From Pseudofrankia saprophytica (lineage in GTDB: Bacteria; Actinomycetota; Actinomycetes; Frankiales; Frankiaceae), in NCBI RefSeq assembly GCF_000235425.2, contig NZ_KI912266.1:1812154-1876153 (forward strand): 64,000 bases of DNA. The letters are read 5' to 3'. How positions within the stretch are numbered: position 1 is the stretch's first letter; each line of letters opens with the position of its first letter. A model generated the notes under the pieces. It was given only the letters and a program-made list of their open reading frames with translations. It was not told the origin of the DNA and did no database searches. Below are positions 53,017 through 62,500 of the stretch, piece after piece. Made by a program: the position numbers and the translations under genes.

Positions 53017-53291
53017 GCAGCCGACGCTACCCGCCCGGATGGGTGGCCGCGTTCTCCACGGCCGCCGGGCCCACGAGTGGCGGTAATCCGGGCCACACGC
53101 CCATCCACTCGTCGCTATGGCCCGCGTGGGCGTGCCGTGGGCGTCAGACTGGAAGCAGGGGACCGGGGAAGCGGAGCCGGGCGAGGGCGCGGGTCGGCTC
53201 GGGTGTGAGCCGGCCCGGCGGGCGTGAGTCGGCCGGCGGTGAATCGGCCGGCCTGTGCCCTCCCGACGGCCGGGGGATGGGAGGGACTGCG

Positions 53292-53771
53292 GTGACGCTC
53301 GGGAACGGGGATCGGCGCGCGGGGAAGGAAGCCTCACTGGGCGAGCTGGTCGCGATCGCGACCAGGGACATGTCACTGCTCGTCCGTCAGGAGATCGACC
53401 TCGCGAAGGCGGAACTGGCCCGGCAGGCGGCGTCGGCCGCCGTCGGCGCCGGGCTGATCGGTGCCGCCGCCGGGCTGGGGCTCGGCGCCCTGATCGCACT
53501 GACGATCTTCCTTGGTGAGCTGTTCACCTGGGCCGGCCTCGAGCGTTTCTGGTCCTTCCTGATCACGGCGGTGCTGCTGTTGGCGCTCGCCGGGATGCTC
53601 GCGCTGGTCGGCGCGATGCGGCTGCGCAAGCTGCGGCCGCCGCAACGGGCGATCTCGTCCGTCCGTGAGGACGTCGCCGTGCTGCGGCACTCGATCGGCT
53701 CCGGCGCGGCGGGTCGCGGGGCTGGCACCGCACCGGCCGGCACCGCGCAGGCTGGCACCGACCGCCGCTGA
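53292..53771 (+). CDS. Phage-holin-superfamily (DUF1469-type) membrane protein
   Basis: 159 residues from GTG 53292 with GGGAGGGA upstream. An amphipathic N-terminus (LGELVAIATRDMSLLVRQEI, DLAKAELARQ) leads to two membrane helices (residues ~55-85 and ~93-120), then a basic/acidic tail (SSVREDVAVLRHSI). This is the layout of the putative actinobacterial holin-like family; it is a housekeeping membrane protein, not a sign of prophage. It is divergent from the Fic-like gene. Confidence 0.85.
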   Translation: MTLGNGDRRAGKEASLGELVAIATRDMSLLVRQEIDLAKAELARQAASAAVGAGLIGAAAGLGLGALIALTIFLGELFTWAGLERFWSFLITAVLLLALAGMLALVGAMRLRKLRPPQRAISSVREDVAVLRHSIGSGAAGRGAGTAPAGTAQAGTDRR

Positions 53772-54015
53772 GGGACGGCCGCCGAGGGCCGCCGCCGAAC
53801 GCCTCGGTCCGGGACCGGGTGGGGAGGGCGTCGGCCCTCGTGGGCGCCGTGGGCCCGGCGTAGGGCATGCTCGGTGTCGTAGCTGTTGGTGGGCGGGCGC
53901 CGTCTTGCTCCCGGCTGGCCCGTGGGCGGCGTCTTGGGGCTGAGCCCGCGAGCGCTGGTGTCGCCGGTGGGCTGCCAGACGTACGGGCGGGTGCCGAACC
54001 TACGGGGGCCGATCG

Positions 54016-54939
54016 GTGGCGAAGGTGGTCGCGTCTGAGCCCGCCAGCGTGCTGATCGAGGGGCCGTGGCGGCATCGAGACGTCTCCGCGAACGGCACCC
54101 GGCTGCACGTCGCCGAGCTGGGCCAAGGCCCGCTGGTGCTGCTGTTGCACGGATTCCCGCAGTTCTGGTGGGCGTGGCGCCACCAGCTCGTGGCGCTGGC
54201 CGCCGCCGGCTACCGGGTGGCGGCGCCCGACCTGCGCGGCTACGGGGCGAGCGACAAGCCACCGCGCGGATATGACGCCTTCACGCTGGCGGACGACGTC
54301 GCCGGGCTGATCCGCGCGCTCGGTGAGCGCGACGCCGTGCTGGTCGGGCAGGACTGGGGCGGGCTCGCGTGCTGGACCGCCGCGACCCTGTGGCCACGCC
54401 AGGTCCGCCGGATCGCGGTTCTCGGAATGCCGCACCCGCTGCGGGTCCGCCACCAGTACGCGGTGAGCCCCCGAGCACAGGGCCTGGCCGGGTCGCATCT
54501 GTTCACCTTCCAGCTGCCGTGGCTGCCCGAGCGCCAGCTGGTCGCCGGTGAGGCGGCCCAGGTCGGCGAGCTGCTGCGCGCCTGGAGCGGTCCGGGGTTC
54601 CCCGGCGACGAGGAGGAAGAGCGCTACCGCGCGGCGATGCGGATTCCCGGCGTGGCGCACAGCTCGCTGGAGTACCACCGCTGGGTGTTCCGTTCGCTGT
54701 TCCGGCCCGATGGCGCGCGGTTCGCGCAGGCGCTGCGGCGCGGGGTCACCTGCCCCGTACTGCAGCTGCACGGCGACGCCGACTCGTTCCTGTTGCCCGA
54801 CACCGCCCAGGGCTCCAGCCGCTACGTCAGCGGGCCCTACACCTGGCAGCTGCTTCCCGGCGCCGGCCACTTCCTGCCCGAGGAGGCCCCCACGCTGGTC
54901 AGCGACCTCCTCCTACGCTGGCTCGCCACCCCGACCTGA
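54016..54939 (+). CDS. Alpha/beta hydrolase, epoxide-hydrolase-like
   Basis: 307 residues from GTG 54016. Oxyanion region LLLHGFPQFWWAWRHQ, then DLRGYGASDKPPRGYD, nucleophile Asp in LVGQDWGG (epoxide hydrolases and dehalogenases use Asp; esterases Ser), acid in LQLHGDADSFL and His in LLPGAGHFLPEEAP. A cap-domain Tyr (EYHRW) fits an epoxide hydrolase. Same position upstream of marP as in Streptomyces and mycobacteria, where it is annotated as epoxide hydrolase. Convergent with marP, 18 bp between stops. Confidence 0.88.
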   Translation: MAKVVASEPASVLIEGPWRHRDVSANGTRLHVAELGQGPLVLLLHGFPQFWWAWRHQLVALAAAGYRVAAPDLRGYGASDKPPRGYDAFTLADDVAGLIRALGERDAVLVGQDWGGLACWTAATLWPRQVRRIAVLGMPHPLRVRHQYAVSPRAQGLAGSHLFTFQLPWLPERQLVAGEAAQVGELLRAWSGPGFPGDEEEERYRAAMRIPGVAHSSLEYHRWVFRSLFRPDGARFAQALRRGVTCPVLQLHGDADSFLLPDTAQGSSRYVSGPYTWQLLPGAGHFLPEEAPTLVSDLLLRWLATPT

Positions 54940-54957
54940 CAGCCCCGCGCCGCGGTC

Positions 54958-56142
54958 TCAGCGGCAGCCCTGGGTGCTGACCGGGGCGGTGGCGACCTCG
55001 CCCGCCTGGGCCGCGCCGCTCACCTCGGCCGCCGTCAGCACGTACCCGGTGTCGTTGTCGTCGGTCGCGGCGGCGAAGACCACGCCGAAGACGGCGCCGT
55101 TCGGCGAGAGCAGCGGGCCGCCCGAGTTGCCGGGCAGCACCGTGCCGCGCACCGCGTAGATGTCGCGTACCACGGTGCCGTGGGAGTAGATGTCGGGCGC
55201 CTTCGCCTTCTGCCGGTTGCGGATCCGGGCGGGCTCCGTCCGGTACGGGCCGTCCTCCGGGAAGCCCGCGATGACGGCGTCGTCGTCGGCGTGGCCCGGG
55301 GGTGAGGTCTGCAGCGGCAGCGGCGGCCGGTTGAGGTCGGGGACGTAGAGCACTGCCACGTCGCGCTCCGGGTCGAAGACCACCACCCGCGCCGACAGCA
55401 GGCGGCCGCCGACCTCCACGCCCGGCTCCCGGACCCCGGCGACCACGTGCGCGTTGGTCATCACGTGCTGCGGCGCGTACACGAACCCGGTGCCCTCGAC
55501 CTGCCGTGAGCAGGACGGCGCGATGCCCCGCACCTTCAGCACGCTGGCGGCGGCCGCCGTGACCCCGGCGGCGTTCACCACCGCGGCGTCGGGCGGGTCG
55601 GCGGCGACGATCGACTCGTTGCCGAGGCCGGAGAACACCGCGGGGAAGCCGTTGCCGTCCGCGAGCTGGCGCAGGCTGGAGAACGTCTCCCGGACACCCG
55701 TGGGCATGCCGTCGTCGACCGTCGTCAGCACGGTGGAACCGCGGACCTCGCGGGCGGCGGTGGTGAACGGGGATCGTTCCAGCGCGGTCGCCATCAGCCA
55801 CGCGACCAGCAGCACGGACAGCCCCGACAGCACGGCGCCGGCCAGCGAGTCGACGGTCTCGCCGGGCCGCCAGGTGAGCCGGCTGCGCAGGGCGACGCCG
55901 GTGGCCGTCCCGACCACCTGGCCGAGGCAGGCGAGAGTCAGGACGGTGACCAGGGCGATGACCGCGCCGTGCTCGCGCTGGCCGATCAGCCTGGCGATGG
56001 GGTAGGCGATCTGGGCGCCGAGGATCCCGCCGCCGATGAAGCCGACGAACGACAGCGCGCCGACCACGAAGCCCTGCCGGTAGCCGGATACGGCGAACGC
56101 CAGCACCAGGAGCAGCAGGACGATGTCCAGGATGTTCAACAC
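54958..56142 (-). CDS. marP: Acid-resistance periplasmic serine protease MarP
   Basis: 394 residues. The N-terminal CvpA-like domain has four membrane helices (residues ~1-125), followed by a linker and a chymotrypsin-like protease domain: His in VMTNAHVVAGV, Asp in DPERDVAVLYV, Ser in VLPGNSGGPLLSP. Two cysteines (SCSRQVEG and C-terminal QGC) match the disulfide of M. tuberculosis MarP. In that species it cleaves the peptidoglycan hydrolase RipA under acid stress. Start GTG 56142, without a good ribosome site. Confidence 0.93.
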   Translation of the reverse strand: MLNILDIVLLLLVLAFAVSGYRQGFVVGALSFVGFIGGGILGAQIAYPIARLIGQREHGAVIALVTVLTLACLGQVVGTATGVALRSRLTWRPGETVDSLAGAVLSGLSVLLVAWLMATALERSPFTTAAREVRGSTVLTTVDDGMPTGVRETFSSLRQLADGNGFPAVFSGLGNESIVAADPPDAAVVNAAGVTAAAASVLKVRGIAPSCSRQVEGTGFVYAPQHVMTNAHVVAGVREPGVEVGGRLLSARVVVFDPERDVAVLYVPDLNRPPLPLQTSPPGHADDDAVIAGFPEDGPYRTEPARIRNRQKAKAPDIYSHGTVVRDIYAVRGTVLPGNSGGPLLSPNGAVFGVVFAAATDDNDTGYVLTAAEVSGAAQAGEVATAPVSTQGCR

Positions 56143-56166
56143 AGGAGGCGGTCTTCTCGGTCGGCG

Positions 56167-56574
56167 TCAGCCGACGTGCAGTGTGGCGGACATGTTCGGG
56201 TGCAGCGTGCAGATCACCGGGTAGTCGCCCGGCGTGGTGACGGAGAAGGTCACCGACCGTGACATTCCGGCGCCGACGATGTCGGTGCGCGCCGCTGGGA
56301 TCTTGGGGATCACGAAGTTGTGGGACGCGGAGCCGTCCGCCACGGAGAAGTCGACGCGGATCTTCCCGGGCCGGGCGTTCAACGTGGCCGCCGAGAACCG
56401 CAGGTCGGCCAGGCCGATGAGATGGAAGACCTGGACCCCGTCCGTGACCGTCGGGGTCAGGACCGCGGTGGGCTTCGGCGCGTCCGGGTGCTCGGCCGTG
56501 CAGCCGGCGCCGGCCGCGGCCAGCGCCAGGGCCCCGATCACCGTCACGGTCAGGCGGCGGCCCGCCGTCGACAT
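56167..56574 (-). CDS. Cupredoxin-domain lipoprotein
   Basis: 135 residues. Lipobox LAAAGAGC places the lipidated Cys at about residue 25. The rest is a plastocyanin-like fold with apparent type 1 copper ligands: His in SASHNFVIP, and Cys, His, Met in VICTLHPNM. Probably an extracytoplasmic copper or electron-transfer protein. ATG 56574 lies two bases after the Nudix gene stops, so both are in one transcript that continues toward marP (24 bp). Confidence 0.88.
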   Translation of the reverse strand: MSTAGRRLTVTVIGALALAAAGAGCTAEHPDAPKPTAVLTPTVTDGVQVFHLIGLADLRFSAATLNARPGKIRVDFSVADGSASHNFVIPKIPAARTDIVGAGMSRSVTFSVTTPGDYPVICTLHPNMSATLHVG

Positions 56575-56576
56575 CC

Positions 56577-57491
56577 TCAAGCCGCCGAGCCCTTCGTCGG
56601 GCCGGCACCGGTTCCGGTGCCAGCGGTGTTGTCGGGGGCGCCCAGGCCGTCGGGCTCGACGCCGTCGACGCCGTCCACGGTGTCCGTGTCGTCCGTCGTG
56701 AGGTCGTGGGGGTCGATCTCGCCGGCAGCCTCGGCGTCGCCGGCCTGGGCCAGCTCGCGCGCGGCGCGGGCGATCGAGGCGTTGACGGCCGGGTCGTCGA
56801 CCGGCGGGCCCTCGCCCCACGGCCGTTCCAGGCCGGCCAGGCGCAGCAGTGCGTCGAGGATGCCGGCGGTGAAGCCCCACACCGTCGTCATGCCGGCGAC
56901 CCGGAACGCCGGGCTCGGCTTCCCGGTGCGCGGGTGGCGCAGCTGGACCCGCTTCGCCGGGTCGACGAGGTCCGCGACCGGTACCCGGGCGACCGTCGAC
57001 GTCTCGCCGGGGTCGACCGGGTAGACCGGGCAGGGCACGCGCCACCAGGCCAGCACCGGGGTCACCAGGTAGTTGCTGTGGGGCAGGTAGAGGCGCGGCG
57101 CGGCACCGAGGATCTCGACGCCCGCCGGGTCCAGCCCGACCTCCTCGCGGGCCTCGCGCAGCGCCGTGTGGACCGCCGAGTCGTCCGTCGGGTCGGCGGC
57201 GCCGCCGGGGAAGGCTGGCTGGCCGGCGTGCTTGCGCAGGTCGGCGGACCGTTCGAGCAGCAGCATGTCCGGGCCGCGCTCGCCCTGGCCGAAAAGGATC
57301 AGCACGGCCGCGGGCCGCGCGTCCGGCGGTGGCGGTGGCCAGCCCTCCTCGCGGACCGGCAGGCCGTCGCGGGTGACCACCGCCGCGAGCGTGCGCAGCC
57401 AGCTGGGCGGGCCGCCGGCGCTCGGCCCGCCGGCGACGGGGAGGCCGGCGCTGGGGGAGCTGGCGCGCGGGAGGCCGTCGGGAGCCGTCAT
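56577..57491 (-). CDS. Nudix hydrolase, CoA pyrophosphatase type
   Basis: 304 residues. The Nudix box [20 protein letters not shown] then EEVGL lies at about residues 99-124, with the upstream [20 protein letters not shown] typical of CoA/acyl-CoA pyrophosphatases (NudL/NUDT7-like). The box has Asp where Glu is usual in the first acidic position. The last ~60 residues are an acidic Gly/Asp/Thr tail. ATG 57491 overlaps the nth stop (ATGA). Same gene order, nth then Nudix then marP, as in other actinobacteria. Confidence 0.9.
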   Translation of the reverse strand: MTAPDGLPRASSPSAGLPVAGGPSAGGPPSWLRTLAAVVTRDGLPVREEGWPPPPPDARPAAVLILFGQGERGPDMLLLERSADLRKHAGQPAFPGGAADPTDDSAVHTALREAREEVGLDPAGVEILGAAPRLYLPHSNYLVTPVLAWWRVPCPVYPVDPGETSTVARVPVADLVDPAKRVQLRHPRTGKPSPAFRVAGMTTVWGFTAGILDALLRLAGLERPWGEGPPVDDPAVNASIARAARELAQAGDAEAAGEIDPHDLTTDDTDTVDGVDGVEPDGLGAPDNTAGTGTGAGPTKGSAA

Positions 57492-58213
57492 CTGGCCGCT
57501 TCGGCGTCGCCGCGGACCAGCCGGGCCGCGTCCGCGGCCGACGTCGGGCCCTCGCCGAACGACGGGCACAGCTTCGCGACGCCGCAGGCGCCGCAGGCCG
57601 GTCGCCTGGCGTGGCAGATCCGCCGGCCGTGAAAGATCATCCGATCGGAGGCGATCGTCCAATTCTTACGCTCGATCAGCGTGGCGAGATCGGACTCGAC
57701 CTTGACCGGGTCGTCGTTGGTGGTCAGGCCAAACCGTCGGGAGAGGCGGCCGACGTGGGTGTCGACGGTGATGCCCGGCGTGTCGAAGGCGTGCCCGAGC
57801 ACGACGTTGGCGGTCTTGCGGCCGACACCGGGCAGCGTGACCAGCTCGTCGAGCTTGTGTGGCACCTCGCCGTCGAACCGGTCCACCAGCGCGGCACCGA
57901 GCCCCATCAGCGAATTCGCCTTCGCACGGAAGAAGCCGGTCGGGCGCAGCTGCTGCTCGAGCTCCTCGCGGTCCGCACCCGCGTAGCTCGCGGCGGTGGG
58001 GTATCTCGCGAAGACGGCGGGGGTGACCTCGTTGACCTTCTTGTCGGTGCACTGCGCCGACAGCACGGTCGCGACCAGCAGTTCGAGCGGGTTGGTGAAG
58101 TCCAACGCGATCCGCGCGTCGGGATGCAGCTCGCCCAGGATCCGCACGATCCGCCGAGCCCGCCTGGTCCGCGCCAGCGCGGTTTCGACGGAGGCGTCGA
58201 CGATGGCCGGCAT
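57488..58213 (-). CDS. nth: Endonuclease III
   Basis: 241-residue base-excision-repair glycosylase/AP lyase for oxidised pyrimidines. Helix-hairpin-helix [20 protein letters not shown] contains the catalytic Lys, with the catalytic Asp in [14 protein letters not shown]. The 4Fe-4S cluster cysteines are in [20 protein letters not shown] (C-x6-C-x2-C-x5-C). ATG 58213 with AGGA upstream. Opens the operon nth, Nudix, cupredoxin, marP. Confidence 0.96.
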   Translation of the reverse strand: MPAIVDASVETALARTRRARRIVRILGELHPDARIALDFTNPLELLVATVLSAQCTDKKVNEVTPAVFARYPTAASYAGADREELEQQLRPTGFFRAKANSLMGLGAALVDRFDGEVPHKLDELVTLPGVGRKTANVVLGHAFDTPGITVDTHVGRLSRRFGLTTNDDPVKVESDLATLIERKNWTIASDRMIFHGRRICHARRPACGACGVAKLCPSFGEGPTSAADAARLVRGDAEAAR

Positions 58214-58338
58214 GTCCTGACCCTATTCCCCCTGCTGGCGCAGCCTCGCGTTACCTGCCTCGATCGGGCGGGCGCCGCGCCGGCGAGGAGTGGTGGCTGC
58301 CTGGTGAACGGCCTGGCCGACTGGTCAGGCCATGGCGG

Positions 58339-58575
58339 CTAGGCCGCCCGGTGCTTGCCGGGCGGCTGGCGGCGTAGGCGCCTGCGGTAACGATCGAGGG
58401 CGGCGGCCATGCCCTGGTTGACGAAGGTGTTGACCTCGTCAGGACGGGCGTTGTCCAGGAAACCCTCGATGCCCTTGCGGGTGTCCGCGGCGTTCAGCGG
58501 GCGCTCGACCCGCTCCATCGCCAGCAGAAGCCCGAGGAGCACCACAGGGAACGCGATGGCGGCGAAGAGAAACAT
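58339..58575 (-). CDS. Small membrane protein, unknown
   Basis: 78 residues. One N-terminal membrane helix (MFLFAAIAFPVVLLGLLLAM) is followed by a charged tail (LNAADTRKGIEGFLDNARPD, EVNTFVNQGM, basic end). No family recognised. A similar small gene often sits between crp and nth in actinobacteria, so it is probably real. It is divergent from crp. Confidence 0.75.
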   Translation of the reverse strand: MFLFAAIAFPVVLLGLLLAMERVERPLNAADTRKGIEGFLDNARPDEVNTFVNQGMAAALDRYRRRLRRQPPGKHRAA

Positions 58576-58826
58576 GACGGGTACATCGTGGACGACGCGC
58601 CCCCGCCCGCGAAACCGGGGTCGGGCGTGTCACACACCGTGGGCCGCGGCAGCGTCTAGTGACGTTGGCCACGGTCCATCCAGGCGTGTCGTCGTCCTCC
58701 TCCTACTCTTCAGCCTGGTTACTTATTGTGTTTCTTCATCGCTGATCTGGTCATTTTAGGCGGGCACGGGCACGCTCGGGGTGCCCTGGCCGTGCTCTAC
58801 GCGCGCTGTCCTGGCATGCTCACCCC
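58576..58826. promoter_or_regulatory. crp upstream region
   Basis: 251 bp with an AT-rich stretch at about 58715-58757. Divergent promoters for the small membrane protein and crp are expected. I saw no good TGTGA-N6-TCACA Crp site. Confidence 0.5.
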
Positions 58827-59516
58827 GTGGACGATCTGCTTGCTCGCGTTCCGCTGTTCGTCGGGTTGTCCGACCTGGACCGCCAGGCGCTCTCCAGCCA
58901 CCTGGAGCGGAGGGACGTCACCCGTGGTGACGTGCTGTTCCGTGAAGGCGAGCCGGGTGACCGCGTCTTTGTGGTGCTGTCCGGCAAGGTGAAGATAGGA
59001 CGCCAGTCTGCCGACGGCCGCGAGAACCTGCTGTATGTCATGGGGCCTGGGGACATCTTCGGGGAATTGTCTCTCTTCGACCCGGGTCCGCGGACCGCTA
59101 CGGCCACCGCCGTGACGGACGCCTCGCTCGTGTCGCTGGAACACTCGGCGCTCCGCCCGTGGCTGCGATCCCGGCCGGATGCCGGCTCGATGCTGCTGCG
59201 GGTGCTGGCCGCCCGATTGCGCCGGACCAACGACGCCATGGCCGACATGGTGTTCACCGACGTGCCCGGCCGGGTCGCCAAGGCGCTGCTGGACCTCGCG
59301 GTGCGGTTCGGTGAGCCGGCGCAGCCCGGCAACGAGGCCGCCGGGATCCGCGTCGAGCACGGCCTGACCCAGGAGGAACTGGCCCAGCTGGTCGGGGCCT
59401 CCCGGGAGACGGTCAACAAGGCGCTCGCCGACTTCGCGACCCGGGGCTGGCTGCGCCTCGACTCCCGCGCCGTGGTCCTGCTCGACCGCGACCGGCTGGC
59501 CCGCCGCGCCCGCTGA
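58827..59516 (+). CDS. crp: Crp/Fnr-family cAMP-type regulator
   Basis: 229 residues. Cyclic-nucleotide domain at about 1-120 (REGEPGDRVFVVLSGKVKIG, phosphate-binding cassette FGELSLFDPGPRTATATAVT) and a winged helix near the C-terminus (LTQEELAQLVGASRETVNKA). Close to Streptomyces Crp and corynebacterial GlxR. In Streptomyces Crp controls germination and antibiotic synthesis. GTG 58827 without a clear ribosome site. Its stop is 13 bases from that of the convergent cyclase-like gene. Confidence 0.94.
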   Translation: MDDLLARVPLFVGLSDLDRQALSSHLERRDVTRGDVLFREGEPGDRVFVVLSGKVKIGRQSADGRENLLYVMGPGDIFGELSLFDPGPRTATATAVTDASLVSLEHSALRPWLRSRPDAGSMLLRVLAARLRRTNDAMADMVFTDVPGRVAKALLDLAVRFGEPAQPGNEAAGIRVEHGLTQEELAQLVGASRETVNKALADFATRGWLRLDSRAVVLLDRDRLARRAR

Positions 59517-59529
59517 CCCCAGGCAGGGG

Positions 59530-62500
59530 TCAGGCGGGCGTGACCGTCGTGGCGGTGTCGGGCAGGTCGGTGTCGATCCTCGCGTGGCCGTTGTCGCCGT
59601 GCGCCGCGCCGTGCGCTTCGCCATTGGCCTCGCCGAGATGCGAGGCCCGGCCGTCGACGGTGGCGTGGTCCGGGTCGGGCAGGGCGGCCAGCAGCCGCCG
59701 GGTCTGCGCCGCCTCGCTGACCGCCTCGGTCGCCGTCGCCGCCCGCAGCGCCCGCAGGTAGGCCTCCCGACCGCCTTCCAGGTCGCCGCTTGCGACCAGC
59801 ACCGTCCCGAGCGCCCGCCAGGCCAGTACCTGCGCGCGCACGTCCTCGGCGTCCACGGCGACGGCCCGGCGGGCGACCGCGAGCGCCTCATCCGGCTGCC
59901 CGGCGTCCAGCAGGGTGCCGGCCAGGTGCGCGTAGGCCTGGCGGCGGGGGAACAGCAGCGTCGCCGGCTCGCTCGCGGCCAGCGCCTCCCGCAGCAGCGC
60001 GATGGCCTCGCCCGGGCGCCCGCGCGCCCTGGCGACCTGCGCCGCCAGTACCTTCGCGCCCAGCTGGGCGTGCGGGCGCAGGTCGAGGCCGACCAGCTCG
60101 CCCATCGCGCTCTGGGCGGCCTGCTCGGCCTCGTCGACCCGCCCGGCGTCCAGCAGGGTCAGCCCGAGCATCAGCGACGCGAGCGCGCCGACCAGCGCCT
60201 GGCCGGCGGCGGCCGCCTCGGCGCACGCGCCGGCGAGGAACTCGGCGCCGGCGTCCGGCTCTCCGGCGCCCCTGGCCGCGAGCCCCTGGGCGACCTTGGT
60301 GAGGATTCGTCCCCAGCTGTCGCCCGCGCCCTCGAACAGCGTCTCCGCCCTGCCCGCGTCGGTGCGTGCCGCGCTGATGTCACCGAGCTCCGCCGCCGCG
60401 ATCGCGCCGATCGTCAGGCAGACGGCCATGCCCCACCGCTCGCCCATCGACTCGGCCGCGTCCACCAGGCCGCGCGCCAGGGCCCGTGCTCGCGCGAGCT
60501 GGCCCGACAGCAACAGGACGAGCGCCTCGGTGCCGCTGCACCAGCCGATGCCGCCGGCGTCCTCGAGGCGCTCGAACACCTCCGTGGCCTGCCGCAGGCT
60601 GCGTTCGGCCTGCGGATAGTCGCCCCGAGTGGTCGCGCTCCAGGCGAGGTGCTGCAGCGCCCAGCCGACGCCGCGAGGGTCGTCGACCCGGCGGGCCAGC
60701 TCCAGTGCCTCGCGGTAGAGCTCCTCGGCCGTGCGGATCCGGGCGGCGCCGTACTCGAGGGTGCCCAGCCGCCGCAGCGCCGCGGCGGCGGCGCGGTCGT
60801 CGCCGCCCGCGCGGGCCGCGTCCAGCGCGGTGCGCAGCGCTCGAGTGGCGAGCTCCGCGCGCCCCTGCTTCTGGCGAAGCTCGCCGAGCACGGCGTAGGC
60901 GGCCGCGCGCCGTGCCGGGGCGGTGACCCGCAGCGCCGGGCGCAGGGTGCGCTCGGCCTCCTCCAGCCGGCGCAGTGAGACGAGCGCCTCGGCGTGCAGC
61001 ACCCTGGCGATGTTCTCGTCGTCGGTGTCGATCACGCCGCGGCCGAGCCGGCGGGCGTCGGCGAGCTGGTCGGCGGCCGTGCGATGGTCGTCACGGGCCA
61101 GCGCCGCCCTGGCCAGGCGCAGCAGCGCCCTGAAGCCTGGCTCACGCGCCGACCAGGCCGGATCGGCCGGCGCCAGCGCCATCGAGGACGCCAGGTCGAA
61201 CGCCCGTAGCGCGTGGGTCGCGACGAAGTTCGACACCTCGCGCGACGAGCCGGTCATCGCCGTGACGCCCCAGCGGGCCGCCGTCGAGTGCCGCCGCGCC
61301 CGCTCGACCTTCGGCAGCCCGGCGTAGGCGACGTCGCGCGCCATCGGGTGGACGAACCGCCACAGTTGCTCGCCCGCCCGGGGCGGCCGGACGAGCTGGC
61401 GCTCGGTGAGCCGCTCCAGCGCCGCCGCGACCTCGTTCGCCGGCCGTTCCTCGACCCACGGCAGCGCCGCGGCCGGGAAGCGGCTCCCGAGTACCGCGGC
61501 GGCCCGCAGCACCGCCTTGTCGGTCGGGTCCAGGTCGTCGATCCGAGCCGCCAGGACCGACTGCACGCCGGCCGGCAGCGCCGTTTCGGACAGCGAGCCC
61601 TCCAGCACCCAGCGGGGCCCCTCGGCCTCGGCCGGGCGAGTGGCGACGGCCGGTCCCGCGGCGGTGGCTGTCGGTCCGGTGGCTGTCGGTCCGGTGGCGG
61701 CGGCGGGCCCACCGCCGACGCCGCCGGGACCGGCCGAGAAGGCGGTTACCAGCGCCGCGACGGGCTGCCGGCGTAGCTGGTCACGGTCGATCAGCAGGTT
61801 CAGTAACTCGGCCAGGAAGAACGGGTTGCCGTGCACCCGGGTGAGCAGCGCCGCCCTGGTCTGCGAGCTGAGCGTCTCACCGCTGAGGAAGTCCGACAGC
61901 AGCGTCATCGCGGCGCCCTCGGGTAGCGGCCCGAGCGTCATCCCGCGAGCGCCCGGCAGATCCGCCAGCCGTGGGATCTCCCGGTCGAGCAACACCAGCA
62001 TGATCGGGCCGATCAGCCGGCCCACCAGGCGGCGCAACGCCCCGATGAGCGGGCTGGTGGCCCACTCCAGGTCGTCGACGACGACGATCAGCGGGTGCTC
62101 GGCGGCGAGCGCGGACAGCAGCAGCCCGACGGTGTCGACGGCCAGGTCGAAGGACCGCTCGCCGGTGCTCGCCTCGCCGTGCTCCCGGCCGGCCGGGTCG
62201 CCAGGGGGCGGCTCGGCGGCGCCGGAGGCCCGCCGGTCGGTCGGGACGCCGAGCATCCCGAGCAGCCGGTCGGCGAGTCCCGCGGGCAGCCGCGCGCCGG
62301 TAAGTGGATGGTTCAGCCGTCCTACGGTGCGTCGAACCCGGTCGGCGACCCGGTCCAGGCTGTCGCCGTCGACGACGCCGCAGGCACCGCGGATCACGTC
62401 CGCCAGCGGAGCCAGGCTGCGGCCGTCGCCGTGGCGCACGGTCCGGCCCCACAGCACCTGCGCGCCGGCCTCGTCGTGGGCCTGCTTGGCCAGCTCGCCG

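Noticed and set aside
53292-53771. Prophage remnant because of the holin-like protein
   Set aside because: This family is a routine actinobacterial membrane protein and no other phage gene is near.
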